Assembly: GCA_903870015.1 (NCBI GenBank)
Contig: CAIQBE010000050.1
Span: 141,984 to 205,983, forward strand
Length of the DNA: 64,000 nucleotides
Direction: 5' to 3'
From: an uncultured Thiotrichales bacterium
Lineage (GTDB): Bacteria > Pseudomonadota > Gammaproteobacteria > Francisellales > CACEW01
The notes beneath the pieces were generated by a model. It was not told the origin of the DNA and ran no database searches. It saw only the letters and a list, made by a program, of their open reading frames with translations. The position numbers and the translations under genes were made by a program. Position 1 is the stretch's first letter, and every line of letters begins with the position of its first letter. Of the stretch, positions 34,868 through 43,876 are shown piece by piece.

Positions 34868-35827
34868 ATGAATTTTTGCACAAAAGCGCAAGAAGTTATT
34901 CAGATTGAAGGCCAAGCCATTCAAGATCTAGCAAAACTTGTAGACCAACAATTCGAACAAGCCTGCAAACTACTGATGCAATGCCAAGGTCGCATTATTG
35001 TCATGGGCATGGGCAAATCAGGCATCATTGGCAACAAAATCGCTGCAACACTTGCCAGCACGGGATCCCCAGCCTTTTACGTTCACCCCGCAGAAGCCCT
35101 CCACGGCGACCTGGGCATGATTACCGCCAATGATATTATTATCCTTATTTCATATTCCGGAAAAACCGAAGAAATCATGACCATCATCCCTATGATCCGC
35201 AAACTAAAGCTGCCAATCATTGCCATGACCGGATTTCCAAACTCCTCAATTGCTAAAGCCGCTGATATTCACATTAATGTTCATGTCACCCAAGAAGCTT
35301 GCCCACTGGGGCTTGCACCAACCGCGAGTACAACTGCAACATTAGTAATGGGCGATGCCCTAGCCGTGGCATTGCTAAATGCCAAAGGTTTTACGAGAGA
35401 ACAATATGCCCTCTCCCATCCTGGTGGCAATCTTGGCAAACGCTTATTGCTCAAAGTCAAAGATTTCATGCACACAGGCGAACAAGTCCCAAAAGTATCA
35501 CCAGATACATCACTGCTTGAAGCCCTCATGGAAATGTCAAGTAAACGCCTAGGCATGACTACGATTACGGATCACAGCAACAAACTATTAGGCATTTATA
35601 CTGACGGAGATTTACGCCGTACCCTGCAAAATCACCCCGACATCAATACCCTTAAGATCAGTACCGTGATGAGTAAAAACCCAAAAACCATCAACGAAAA
35701 CGAGCTCGCAAGCTTAGCACTCGACATAATGGAAACCTACAAAATCACGTCATTGGCCGTCCTTGATGACCAAGAAAAAATCGCAGGGATTTTGCATTTA
35801 CACGACTTACTCCAAGAAGGTTTATAA
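34868..35827 (+). CDS. kdsD: Arabinose-5-phosphate isomerase KdsD
   Basis: 319 residues from ATG 34868 with AGGGA eight bases upstream (a TTG at 34838 is too close to the -10 box). Makes A5P for KDO synthesis. N-terminal SIS domain with IVMGMGKSGIIGNKIAATLASTG and the ISYSGKTEE sugar-phosphate loop, then two CBS domains (about 205-260 and 270-319). Divergent from mlaF as in E. coli, but followed by pepB instead of the usual kdsC-lptC-lptA genes. Confidence 0.93.
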   Translation: MNFCTKAQEVIQIEGQAIQDLAKLVDQQFEQACKLLMQCQGRIIVMGMGKSGIIGNKIAATLASTGSPAFYVHPAEALHGDLGMITANDIIILISYSGKTEEIMTIIPMIRKLKLPIIAMTGFPNSSIAKAADIHINVHVTQEACPLGLAPTASTTATLVMGDALAVALLNAKGFTREQYALSHPGGNLGKRLLLKVKDFMHTGEQVPKVSPDTSLLEALMEMSSKRLGMTTITDHSNKLLGIYTDGDLRRTLQNHPDINTLKISTVMSKNPKTINENELASLALDIMETYKITSLAVLDDQEKIAGILHLHDLLQEGL

Positions 35828-35860
35828 AAGGTTTAGAACTAGTTAATTTAAGGAAACAAC

Positions 35861-37168
35861 ATGAACGCCATAAAAATTTACCTGGAAAAATCAAAAAATA
35901 AAGCTCCCTTCAAAGCAAGCAGCCCAATAAGTCTGGGCAACAAAGAAGCCCACGTGCATATTGACCCTAACAGTCGGTACACGCTACGCAGAATCCAACG
36001 CGCAGGCCGTCAATGCGACCAATTAGGCATCCAAGATATCGAATTAAGCGGCACCTGGACAATGGCCGAACAATGGGCATTTTACCAAGGCTTTATTAAG
36101 CCCAAACACCCTGGAAACATCAAATTCGCAAAATTAAGTAGTGATGAAGAAGAAACATTAACACAACGCATCAAGCTCATTGAATGGGTTAAACTTCAAG
36201 CCAATATGGGACCAAGCATATGCACCCCTCTACATTTAAGTCATGCCGCTGAAGACCTCATCAAAGAAGTAGCGCAAGATCGCTATGAAATTATCTCCGA
36301 ATATTTCGTCGGCGAAGAACTACTCCATCACGGTTACGTCGGCTGCTATAATGTCGGCCGTGGCAGCGTCAATCCACCCGTACTATTAAGCATTAAAGTC
36401 TTCCCCAAAAACAAAAGCAAAAGCCCTATCAAAGCAGCCATTATCGGTAAAGGCATTACCTTTGACAGCGGTGGTTATATTCTTAAAGGCCGTGATAGCG
36501 GCATTCATTACATGAAAGCAGACATGACCGGGGCTGCCACGGTAACTGCAGCCCTCGCTTTAGCAATGCAAGAAGGCTTAGATGAACCCGTAGAGCTGAT
36601 TTTATGCTGCGCGGAAAATATGGTGAGCGGCAATGCTTACAAACCTGGAGATGTCTTAACTTATAAAAATGGCGTGACCGTCGAAATTATTAATACTGAC
36701 GCCGAAGGTCGGGTAGTACTAGCTGACGGCCTATTGCGCGCTGATGCTAACAATCCCGAGATCATTATTGACGCCGCCACATTAACCGGTGCAGCTCAAA
36801 CAGCTGTAGGTAAAGATTATTGTGCTTTTTTCTCCATGGATGAAGCACTACGCGTACGCACAATGAAATATGCCGAAGAATGCAACGAAGATATCTGGCC
36901 ACTGCCACTCGAGCTTTGGCACCAAGACATGATTCCCTCATTGGTCGCAGATACGGCCAATGCACTGACTTCCGCAAGCCCAGCGGGCGCTTCGAGCGCT
37001 GCAGGCTTTTTATCACGTTTTTTGAAAAATCCAGAACAAGGCTGGCTACACTTTGACTTAGCGAATGCGTATATGGCGGATGGAAATGCCTTATGGGGCG
37101 GTGGCGCAACCGGAAACATGGTCTGCACCCTTGCTAAAACTCTATTAGCAGAAATGCACAGAAAATAA
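35861..37168 (+). CDS. pepB: M17 leucyl aminopeptidase, PepB type
   Basis: 435 residues. Dimetal aminopeptidase of family M17. Metal and catalytic motifs: GKGITFDSGGYILK (Lys and Asp ligands), MKADMTGAATVTAAL, and the family signature NTDAEGRVVLADGLL. The N-terminal region and the late segments AGASSAAGFLSRFL and QGWLHFDLANAYM follow E. coli PepB rather than PepA. AAGG precedes the ATG; 33 bases after kdsD, possibly cotranscribed. Confidence 0.92.
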   Translation: MNAIKIYLEKSKNKAPFKASSPISLGNKEAHVHIDPNSRYTLRRIQRAGRQCDQLGIQDIELSGTWTMAEQWAFYQGFIKPKHPGNIKFAKLSSDEEETLTQRIKLIEWVKLQANMGPSICTPLHLSHAAEDLIKEVAQDRYEIISEYFVGEELLHHGYVGCYNVGRGSVNPPVLLSIKVFPKNKSKSPIKAAIIGKGITFDSGGYILKGRDSGIHYMKADMTGAATVTAALALAMQEGLDEPVELILCCAENMVSGNAYKPGDVLTYKNGVTVEIINTDAEGRVVLADGLLRADANNPEIIIDAATLTGAAQTAVGKDYCAFFSMDEALRVRTMKYAEECNEDIWPLPLELWHQDMIPSLVADTANALTSASPAGASSAAGFLSRFLKNPEQGWLHFDLANAYMADGNALWGGGATGNMVCTLAKTLLAEMHRK

Positions 37169-37178
37169 AGTTATAAAG

Positions 37179-38426
37179 TTATGATGATGCCGATGGCGTG
37201 ACAGCATGAGCATGTCGCGCTAAAACTTCCGACTTAGCTTCATTATAAAACGGCGCCGCATGCGTACCAGTTACCTGCCCTTTACGGCGCTCAAACGCAT
37301 CAAACAACTCTTGCTGAATTCTAATAAAATCATCCATACCACCAAATTCATCTATTTCCGCCTTCAAGTCTTGCGCAGCAAGGAACTCGCCACGAGATTC
37401 TTGAGCCCGAGGCTCTGATGCCTGAGCTTGCAATGCCGTAACAACAATATCAGCCTTAGCAATCAACGTTTCGATGTCTTGTATCACCGAAGCAACATCA
37501 ACAGATAACTGCTGAGATTGTGAAAGCTGCGCAACGGGGGAGGCAGAAGCAGATTCTTGAACTGGAAGAACCGCAGATTGGACAACAACATCAATAGAGC
37601 GCTGAGCTTGAGCAACCTGATCAGCAGAAACGTAAGACCCTATTGCCGCCTTGACGCCCACCACAAGACTCTCTAAATCCCTGAGTGCAAAAGTCAAATC
37701 ATTTGAAATGCTCGCACCGCTAGCTGAAGCTTTATAATTAGCTGGACTTGCAACATAAGCATCGGATTGACCTTTAGTAAGAGGCTGAACAGTCTTGCCT
37801 ACCAATTTTGCTAATTGCATACCAAATGCAGCCGTCAAACAAAGACCAGAACCAATAACACCACTATCTTGAACGGCAAAATGACCTGGCACTAAAAAAA
37901 TCGCACTAGCCCCTGAAGACCCAACCTGCTTGTTATAAGTGTCAGCATAAGCTTCAACTAATGTTAAAGCTCTGCCTAAACGCTCATTAGGCGTAGATAA
38001 TTCAATCATATCCTGACTCGAATTGCGCGCTCGCCCACGCTGACTTGCCAAACTTTCAACTAAGGAAATATCATGAGCACTACCAAAAATCTGCTGCAAT
38101 CGATTGAAATGCAGGTCATCCAACATATGATAAGAAAAACGATCACTGGCTCTAAAACATGATCTCAAATATTGAGATGAAAACTCATGAGCCTGAGCTT
38201 GATCACCAGGACTCTGTGCCAACAATTCTCGCAAAGCCAAACCAGCAACATGCTGAACATGCAAGGCAGTACAATGCTCTTGATCTAAGCCCAAAAGAGT
38301 AAAAAACTTTTTAGCTTTCGCCTGTGACGATACCTGGTGATTCCCTTCCAACCACTGAAGAAACTCAGCAACCTGTTGCTGATAAGAAATGGGGGTCTCT
38401 ACATTCACACGATTTGGAGCCAACAT
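37179..38426 (-). CDS. Hypothetical Ala/Ser/Gln-rich protein, candidate effector
   Basis: 415 residues from ATG 38426 (AGGG eight bases upstream; start at 38435 less likely). Not recognised. Residues 1-130 are helical with His/Cys (a compact domain including FLQWLEGNHQVSSQAKAKKF); a hydrophobic, glycine-rich segment lies near 195-215 (GVIGSGLCLTAAFGMQLAKL); residues 225-345 are Ala/Ser/Gln-rich and coiled-coil-like; the tail is hydrophilic. No signal peptide. Stands alone between pepB (convergent) and a small gene; AT-rich upstream region. Effector role is a guess from composition. Confidence 0.65.
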   Translation of the reverse strand: MLAPNRVNVETPISYQQQVAEFLQWLEGNHQVSSQAKAKKFFTLLGLDQEHCTALHVQHVAGLALRELLAQSPGDQAQAHEFSSQYLRSCFRASDRFSYHMLDDLHFNRLQQIFGSAHDISLVESLASQRGRARNSSQDMIELSTPNERLGRALTLVEAYADTYNKQVGSSGASAIFLVPGHFAVQDSGVIGSGLCLTAAFGMQLAKLVGKTVQPLTKGQSDAYVASPANYKASASGASISNDLTFALRDLESLVVGVKAAIGSYVSADQVAQAQRSIDVVVQSAVLPVQESASASPVAQLSQSQQLSVDVASVIQDIETLIAKADIVVTALQAQASEPRAQESRGEFLAAQDLKAEIDEFGGMDDFIRIQQELFDAFERRKGQVTGTHAAPFYNEAKSEVLARHAHAVTPSASS

Positions 38427-38500
38427 AATACACACCCTAAAATTATCTATACTTAACAGAAATATTATATATTATAATCATTAAAAAGTCAATAAAATAA

Positions 38501-38523
38501 AAAACCCGCTAATTGCGGGTTTT
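38501..38523 (-). terminator. Rho-independent terminator of the 38552-38755 gene
   Basis: Perfect 9-bp stem AAAACCCGC / GCGGGTTTT with a 5-base loop, followed on the minus strand by a T-rich tract. It lies 29 bases beyond the stop of the small gene and upstream of the next minus-strand gene. Confidence 0.85.
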
Positions 38524-38551
38524 CAAGAAAACGATAACTAAATGCTACTGA

Positions 38552-38755
38552 CTAAACGCTAGGACCATTCGAGTTTGTTGAACCATCAGTATCACGTGAA
38601 CCCCAAACAGAAGAAACATTATGAGGAGCCCCCACGCCTACTACACGACTATCACCACGAGGTGAGCTACTTCTCACAGAGTCAGCCCAACGCTCCTGCC
38701 CCTCAAGCAGACCTTTCACAAAACCTACTGGGTTTGAAAAATCTAAATTTGTCAT
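38552..38755 (-). CDS. Small hypothetical protein (67 aa)
   Basis: 67 residues. Not recognised. It begins NLDFSNPVGFVKGLLEGQ, an amphipathic helix-like start, and the rest is Ser/Asp/Gly/Asn-rich and probably disordered. Support for a real gene: AAGGA eight bases before the ATG and a strong terminator right after it, so it forms its own transcription unit. No signal peptide or membrane segment. Could be a small secreted or regulatory protein. Confidence 0.6.
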   Translation of the reverse strand: MTNLDFSNPVGFVKGLLEGQERWADSVRSSSPRGDSRVVGVGAPHNVSSVWGSRDTDGSTNSNGPSV

Positions 38756-38883
38756 GATGAATTCCTTTTACAGTTAAACTCTTACATATGTTTGTATTAT
38801 ATTATAAAAAACCACACAAGTCAACAGCATTTATATAAAAAAAACAAAAGAAAAACCTAAAAAATCAATGAGTTAACAAAAAA

Positions 38884-39279
38884 TCAATGCCCAGGACAAC
38901 ACTGGTACATAATCTCGCCATCAACATACAGCCAGCATAAGCCTTCCAGACGAAATTGACTTATCTCATGCAAAACATGCTTTTCACCACGATACTGATA
39001 ATACGCTTTAAACTCAACTACGCCAGCCTTACCACCAGGCGCAAGCGTTGTATGCAAAATCTCTAATTTTAACCAATGAATACTAGCATTTTTACCACCC
39101 ACCGCCTCCGCTGTATCTAATTGAGTTTTGGCAATATAATCCATTTTACCACGTTTAAAAGCCGTATAGCGCGAGCGCATTAAAGCCTCTGGGGTAGGCG
39201 CTGGTTTTTGGCCAGCTAAATAAGGCCCACAACAATCAGTATAAGCCTGGAGAGAACCACAAGGACAAAATTTTGACAT
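38884..39279 (-). CDS. YchJ family SEC-C motif protein
   Basis: 131 residues from ATG 39279 with GGAG just upstream. N-terminal SEC-C zinc motif CPCGSLQAYTDCCGPYL, then the YchJ-type domain PEALMRSRYTAFKRGKMDYI and ILHTTLAPGGKAGVVEFKAYY. A terminal CC pair (YQCCPGH) is a relic of the second SEC-C seen in longer homologues. Biochemical function unknown; zinc binding expected. Confidence 0.9.
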   Translation of the reverse strand: MSKFCPCGSLQAYTDCCGPYLAGQKPAPTPEALMRSRYTAFKRGKMDYIAKTQLDTAEAVGGKNASIHWLKLEILHTTLAPGGKAGVVEFKAYYQYRGEKHVLHEISQFRLEGLCWLYVDGEIMYQCCPGH

Positions 39280-39300
39280 ATCACTCCACAAATATAATAA

Positions 39301-39325
39301 AAAAGGCCCTTAAAAAGGGCCTTTT
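39301..39325 (-). terminator. Rho-independent terminator of the RRM protein gene
   Basis: 11-bp stem AAAAGGCCCTT / AAGGGCCTTTT with a 3-base loop, followed on the minus strand by a T-rich run; 25 bases after the stop of the RNA-binding protein gene. The symmetry would also allow use from the plus strand. Confidence 0.85.
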
Positions 39326-39349
39326 GAGCGTTAACTTAACTCAAGGAAA

Positions 39350-39715
39350 TTAATTCCAAGAATCGCCGCCGTTACCGCCACGACCGCCGCCTGAGCGACC
39401 ACCGCCGTAACCACCACCTGAACGACCACCACCGTAACCGCCACCACCGCCAGTACGAGGACGATCAGTTTGTGGACGAGCCAATGAAACCATAATTGCA
39501 CGACCTTCAATCGTTGCGCCATTTAATTCTTGAATTGCTTTTTGAGCTTCTTCAGGGGTTGCCATCTCTACAAAGCCAAAGCCTTTAGAACGGCCGCTAT
39601 CGCGATCCATAATAACACGAGCTGATTCAACAGTTCCTACTTCTGCGAAAATCTTTTCTAGGTCTGCGTCAGCCACGGCATAGGGTAAAGATCCGATATA
39701 TAATTTTTTAGTCAT
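39350..39715 (-). CDS. RRM-domain RNA-binding protein with Gly/Arg-rich tail
   Basis: 121 residues from ATG 39715 (GAGGAA upstream; longer start at 39739 rejected). One RNA recognition motif at residues 1-80 with RNP2 LYIGSL and RNP1 KGFGFVEM, then a tail of GGGYGGGRSGG repeats. The same layout occurs in cyanobacterial cold-induced Rbp proteins and plant glycine-rich proteins, which act as RNA chaperones. It has its own promoter, a ~125-base leader with a 5' hairpin, and a terminator, so it is monocistronic and possibly temperature-regulated (inference). Confidence 0.93.
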   Translation of the reverse strand: MTKKLYIGSLPYAVADADLEKIFAEVGTVESARVIMDRDSGRSKGFGFVEMATPEEAQKAIQELNGATIEGRAIMVSLARPQTDRPRTGGGGGYGGGRSGGGYGGGRSGGGRGGNGGDSWN

Positions 39716-39810
39716 GAGATTCCTCAATAAATTTAACAAGTACCCCTAAGAGATCGTAAGCTTAAGACAAAAACGAAAGACATAAGACACAAAGCTCAAC
39801 AAAGGCAGTT

Positions 39811-39844
39811 CACGCTTTATAAATTTTTATATTCATAAAGCGTG
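39811..39844 (-). promoter_or_regulatory. 5'-end hairpin in the leader of the RRM gene
   Basis: 10-bp stem CACGCTTTAT / ATAAAGCGTG with a 14-base AT loop. By the promoter at 39848-39876 transcription would begin near 39841, so the stem is at the very 5' end of the mRNA, a position that commonly stabilises or thermally controls transcripts. It could also serve as a terminator for the malic enzyme gene, but lacks a T-run. Confidence 0.5.
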
Positions 39845-39847
39845 GGC

Positions 39848-39876
39848 ATTATAACAGCATTCCTATAAAAAAGCAA
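39848..39876 (-). promoter_or_regulatory. Predicted sigma70 promoter of the RRM gene
   Basis: On the minus strand: TTGCTT (39876-39871), 17-base spacer, consensus TATAAT (39853-39848). It is about 130 bases upstream of the ATG. Confidence 0.55.
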
Positions 39877-39900
39877 AATATGATTAAAATTTACTTAAAA

Positions 39901-41610
39901 TCAAAATGATTCACGCACATAAGGCAAATAATGCGGAGTCCAGATCTTATTCTGCACCGCGAGCTTAATATCCTCTTGACTCATAGGCACAGCCAAACCT
40001 GATGCAACCGCCTCTGTTGCCACTGCCATCGCAACTTTATAAGACACATCACGAATTTGCGTCAGTGGGGGCAACAAATTCGCAGCAGGGTCTAAGCGTG
40101 CGGGAGAACATTCAGCCAACGCTTTAGCCGCCAGCATAAACATCTTATCCGTCACACGCGTGGCTTTGACCGCAATTAAGCCCAAACCTAAGCCTGGAAA
40201 AATATAGGCATTATTGGTTTGATCAACACGCACCGTCTTACCTTGATATGTCACATCACCAAAAGGACTACCCGTTCCCATCACCACACGCCCCTCGGTC
40301 CATCGCACCAAATCCGCAGGCACTGCCTCGGCCTTGGAAGTAGGATTTGACAAAGGAAAAATAATCGGCCGCGCCACATGCTTTGCCATTAAGCGCACAA
40401 GCGCTTCCGTAAACAACCCAGCTTGCCCAGAGACCCCCAATAACACCGTCGGCTTAACATTGTGAATCACATCTTTAAGCGTTACTGCATCGGCATACTC
40501 ACATTGCCAAGTGGTAACATCAGATCTTTTGCGAACAAAAGGCTGTTGAAATGACTGCAAATTCGGGGTATCTTCAAGCAACAAGCCATGGGCATCAATT
40601 AAATAAAATCTCGCACGCGCCTCATCCAATGACAGCCCCTCATCAAGCAAAGCCTGTAAAATCAAGCTACTAATACCGCAACCAGCAGAGCCAGCGCCTA
40701 CAATCACAATACGCTGATCCACGAATCGCGCCTTAGTCGCCTGCACAGCTGAAAGCAAAGCACTCATAGCAACCGCAGCCGTTCCTTGAATATCATCATT
40801 AAAAGTACACAACTCATCGCGATATTTAGCCAACAACGGATTAGCATTCTGTTGCGCAAAATCTTCCCACTGCAATAACACATGAGGAAAACGCTTTTTA
40901 ACGGCTTGGACAAAAGCATCAATAAAATCATCATAATCTTGACCGCGAATACGCTCATGGCGCCACCCCATATACAAAGGATCTTTAATCAAATCAGGAT
41001 TATTGGTACCAGTATCAAGCAAAATCGGCAAGGTTGTTGCCGGATGAAGACCCGCACAAGCGCTATAGAGCGCCAGCTTTCCAATAGGAATTCCCATCCC
41101 CCCAGCGCCCTGATCACCCAGACCTAAAATACGCTCACCATCAGAAACCACAATAGCCTCAACTTTATCAAAAAAAGGATTGGATAAGATCTCATATAAA
41201 AAATCTTTGTAGGGATACGCCAAAAAAACCCCGCGTGGACGGCGATACAAATGACTAAAATACTCACAGCCCGCACCCACGGTAGGGGTATAAACAATCG
41301 GCATCATTTCATTAATATGCGCTTCTAATAAGCTATAAAACAAAACTTCATTGGACTCTTGCAAATCCCGCAAATAAATATATTTATCTAAATCCGTCAC
41401 GCGACTTTTAAAAGCCTGATACGAACGTATACGCTGCTGCTCCAAAGTGCTGACCGCTGGCGGAATTAAGCCATACAAATGAAAAGCCTTGCGCTCTGTC
41501 TCAGTAAATGCCGAACCTTTATTCAACAAGGGATTGCGAATCAAACTATAATCCGTCTGCTCTACTTCTAAAAACTTTTCATCATTCACATTTTTATATT
41601 TATAAGTCAT
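39901..41610 (-). CDS. maeA: NAD-type malic enzyme
   Basis: 569 residues. Oxidatively decarboxylates malate to pyruvate. N-terminal LIRNPLLNKGSAFTETERKAF, the active-site region with MPIVYTPTVGAGC and RGVFLAYP, VVSDGERILGLGDQGAGGMGI, the metal-binding FNDDIQGTAAV, and Rossmann motif IVGAGSAGCGIS. Length and motifs match the large malic enzyme class (E. coli MaeA-like). It follows the thiolase gene by 11 bases, likely cotranscribed. Confidence 0.95.
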   Translation of the reverse strand: MTYKYKNVNDEKFLEVEQTDYSLIRNPLLNKGSAFTETERKAFHLYGLIPPAVSTLEQQRIRSYQAFKSRVTDLDKYIYLRDLQESNEVLFYSLLEAHINEMMPIVYTPTVGAGCEYFSHLYRRPRGVFLAYPYKDFLYEILSNPFFDKVEAIVVSDGERILGLGDQGAGGMGIPIGKLALYSACAGLHPATTLPILLDTGTNNPDLIKDPLYMGWRHERIRGQDYDDFIDAFVQAVKKRFPHVLLQWEDFAQQNANPLLAKYRDELCTFNDDIQGTAAVAMSALLSAVQATKARFVDQRIVIVGAGSAGCGISSLILQALLDEGLSLDEARARFYLIDAHGLLLEDTPNLQSFQQPFVRKRSDVTTWQCEYADAVTLKDVIHNVKPTVLLGVSGQAGLFTEALVRLMAKHVARPIIFPLSNPTSKAEAVPADLVRWTEGRVVMGTGSPFGDVTYQGKTVRVDQTNNAYIFPGLGLGLIAVKATRVTDKMFMLAAKALAECSPARLDPAANLLPPLTQIRDVSYKVAMAVATEAVASGLAVPMSQEDIKLAVQNKIWTPHYLPYVRESF

Positions 41611-41621
41611 AACATCCTCTA

Positions 41622-42809
41622 TTATACCCGCTCAAAAACACCCGCAGCACCCATGCCCGAGCCAATACACATCGTACACAAACCATAACGACCTTGGGTT
41701 CGCTGCAAACCATGCAACAACGTTGCAGTGCGAACAGCTCCCGTCGCACCCAAAGGATGACCTAAAGCAATGGCACCACCTTGTGGATTGACTTTATTAA
41801 TATCTAATCCCACAGCCTGAATCACCGCCAAAGTTTGTGCCGCAAAAGCTTCATTAAGCTCAACCCAATCGATCTGCCCCAAGGTCAACCCCGCGAGCTT
41901 TAACACCTTAGGAATGGCAACCACAGGACCAATACCCATAACCTCTGGCGACACACCGGCAACGGCAAAGCCACAAAAACGCGCCAAAGGCTGAAGATTT
42001 AATTTTTGCACCATGCGCTCACTCATCAACACCGCAATCGCCGCACCATCATTCATAGGCGAGCTATTACCTGCCGTGACTGTACCATCTTTTTTAAATA
42101 CAGCCGGAAGTTTTGCCAAAGCCTCAAGAGAAGTATCAACACGGGGACCATCATCTTTACGAACCCACTCCTGTTGCGTCAGTACTTTTTGGGCGGTTAA
42201 ATCAGGGCTAAAATTCGTCACTTCAACCGGAATAATTTCCGAATCAAACCAACCCTCTGTTTGGGCATGAATCGCTTTTTGATGACTATGGAAGGCATAT
42301 TCATCTTGAGCCTCACGAGAAATTTTGTATTGGATCGCAACTTCCTCAGCCGTCATCCCCATACTATAAGAAAGACCTAATAATTTCGGATCCATAAAAA
42401 AGCGCGGATTCATAGCCAAATGCCCACCACCCATCGGCACCATACTCATGCTCTCAACACCCCCAGCCAACATAACATCACTTTGGCCCAACATAATACG
42501 CTCGGCAGCAAAAGCAATACTTTGTAAACCCGAACTACAAAAGCGGTTAATCGTCACCCCAGGAACACTATCTGGCAAACCCGCTAACAAAGCAGAAATC
42601 CGCGCAACATTCATCCCCTGAGGCCCCTCCGGCATAGCACAGCCGATGATGACATCTTCGATTAAATGGGGATCAAGCGCAGGTAGTTTTTTTAAAACTT
42701 GGCCAATCATCAATGCTAGCAAATCATCAGGACGTAAGTTTTTAAAGGCACCACGAGCCGCTTTCGTCACCGGACTTCTTTGAATAGCAACAACATACAC
42801 AGCTTGCAT
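41622..42809 (-). CDS. fadA: Acetyl-CoA acyltransferase (3-ketoacyl-CoA thiolase)
   Basis: 395 residues from ATG 42809 (GAGGGGG five bases upstream; the 42842 start would put 11 residues before the conserved N-terminus). Thiolytic cleavage of 3-ketoacyl-CoA in beta-oxidation. Active-site cysteine in [13 protein letters not shown] (about residue 90), the thiolase signatures [13 protein letters not shown] and [13 protein letters not shown], and NEAFAAQ are intact. No fadB is adjacent, so the specific name is by similarity; a biosynthetic thiolase supplying the mevalonate pathway is a less likely alternative. Confidence 0.88.
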   Translation of the reverse strand: MQAVYVVAIQRSPVTKAARGAFKNLRPDDLLALMIGQVLKKLPALDPHLIEDVIIGCAMPEGPQGMNVARISALLAGLPDSVPGVTINRFCSSGLQSIAFAAERIMLGQSDVMLAGGVESMSMVPMGGGHLAMNPRFFMDPKLLGLSYSMGMTAEEVAIQYKISREAQDEYAFHSHQKAIHAQTEGWFDSEIIPVEVTNFSPDLTAQKVLTQQEWVRKDDGPRVDTSLEALAKLPAVFKKDGTVTAGNSSPMNDGAAIAVLMSERMVQKLNLQPLARFCGFAVAGVSPEVMGIGPVVAIPKVLKLAGLTLGQIDWVELNEAFAAQTLAVIQAVGLDINKVNPQGGAIALGHPLGATGAVRTATLLHGLQRTQGRYGLCTMCIGSGMGAAGVFERV

Positions 42810-42891
42810 AAAAACCCCCTCTAGACTTTTGTTATTTAGCATAACAAGAGTCTAGGATAATGTCATCTAGGCATTTTTATTAAATTTATGC

Positions 42892-42897
42892 TATAAT
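42892..42897 (+). promoter_or_regulatory. Extended -10 promoter of rpoH
   Basis: TATAAT (42892-42897) preceded by TGC, an extended -10; the -35 region is weak (TAGGCA with an 18-base spacer). The leader to the ATG is short, with AAGGAG ahead of it. Confidence 0.45.
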
Positions 42898-42924
42898 TCA
42901 TCCCAGAAAAGGAGTAAACGCCTG

Positions 42925-43827
42925 ATGACTAAGTTAGCCCCCAAAAAAGCTCAAGACAATCTACCGCTAGCGCCTATTGCCAGCATTGAGGAATATATTC
43001 GCTTTGCTAATAGCATTCCTATGCTCAGCGCTGAGGAAGAACTAGCCTTGGCCCATCGCCTCCATGACGAACATGATCTTGAGGCTGCACAGCAGCTTAT
43101 TCTTTCCCATTTACGCTTTGTCGTCGCCGTGGCAAAATCTTTTTTAGGCTATGGCCTGCCTCTCTCGGATTTAATTCAAGAGGGCAATATTGGCCTCATG
43201 AAGGCCGTAAAGCGCTATGACCCAAGCCTAGGGGTTCGACTCGTTTCTTTTGCAGTGCATTGGATCAAAGCCGAAATGCACGATTTTATTATTAAAAACT
43301 GGCGCATTGTTAAAGTTGCCACAACCAAACCACAGCGTAAATTATTCTTTAACCTGCGCTCACAAAAAAAGCGCCTAGGGTGGCTAAGCAATGAAGAAAT
43401 ATCTAATGTTGCTAAAGCCCTCAACGTCAAAGAAAGCGATGTCATCGAAATGGAAAAGCGCTTGAATGCCGCTGACATGCATTTTGATGCCCCGGTTGAA
43501 GAAGACATGGATGAAGAAGAAAGCTTTACCCCATCGATGTATCTCACGGCTCCCGAGGCCAGCAATCCAGACATCAAAGTGATCGAAGACAAACGCGAAC
43601 ACAAAATTAACACTGAACTCCAGCAGGCCTTACAAGATTTAGATGAGCGCTCCCGTGACATCATCACCTCGCGCTGGTTAAACGATAACAAAGCCACGCT
43701 ACATGAGCTCGCCGATAAATATCAAATATCCCATGAACGCGTACGTCAGCTCGAAGAAGCTTCGCTCAAAAAACTAAAAAAACACATGATGCCTTATGCC
43801 GAGGATGCAGAAGAAATCATCGGTTGA
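42925..43827 (+). CDS. rpoH: Heat-shock sigma factor RpoH (sigma32)
   Basis: 300 residues. Region 2 includes [40 protein letters not shown] and [20 protein letters not shown]; the RpoH box QRKLFFNLR (about residues 132-140) separates sigma32 from sigma70/RpoS; region 4 ends with [20 protein letters not shown]. Directs heat-shock transcription. The usual upstream ftsYEX genes are absent. An acidic insert DMDEEE sits between regions 3 and 4. Confidence 0.97.
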   Translation: MTKLAPKKAQDNLPLAPIASIEEYIRFANSIPMLSAEEELALAHRLHDEHDLEAAQQLILSHLRFVVAVAKSFLGYGLPLSDLIQEGNIGLMKAVKRYDPSLGVRLVSFAVHWIKAEMHDFIIKNWRIVKVATTKPQRKLFFNLRSQKKRLGWLSNEEISNVAKALNVKESDVIEMEKRLNAADMHFDAPVEEDMDEEESFTPSMYLTAPEASNPDIKVIEDKREHKINTELQQALQDLDERSRDIITSRWLNDNKATLHELADKYQISHERVRQLEEASLKKLKKHMMPYAEDAEEIIG

Positions 43828-43876
43828 CCGAAAAACAACCGCATGATATGATTATTAAAAAATCAGTTTAATTTTT

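Noticed and set aside
39331-39522. Val/Ala-rich minus-strand ORF
   Set aside because: A frame-shifted shadow of the Gly-rich tail of the RRM protein.
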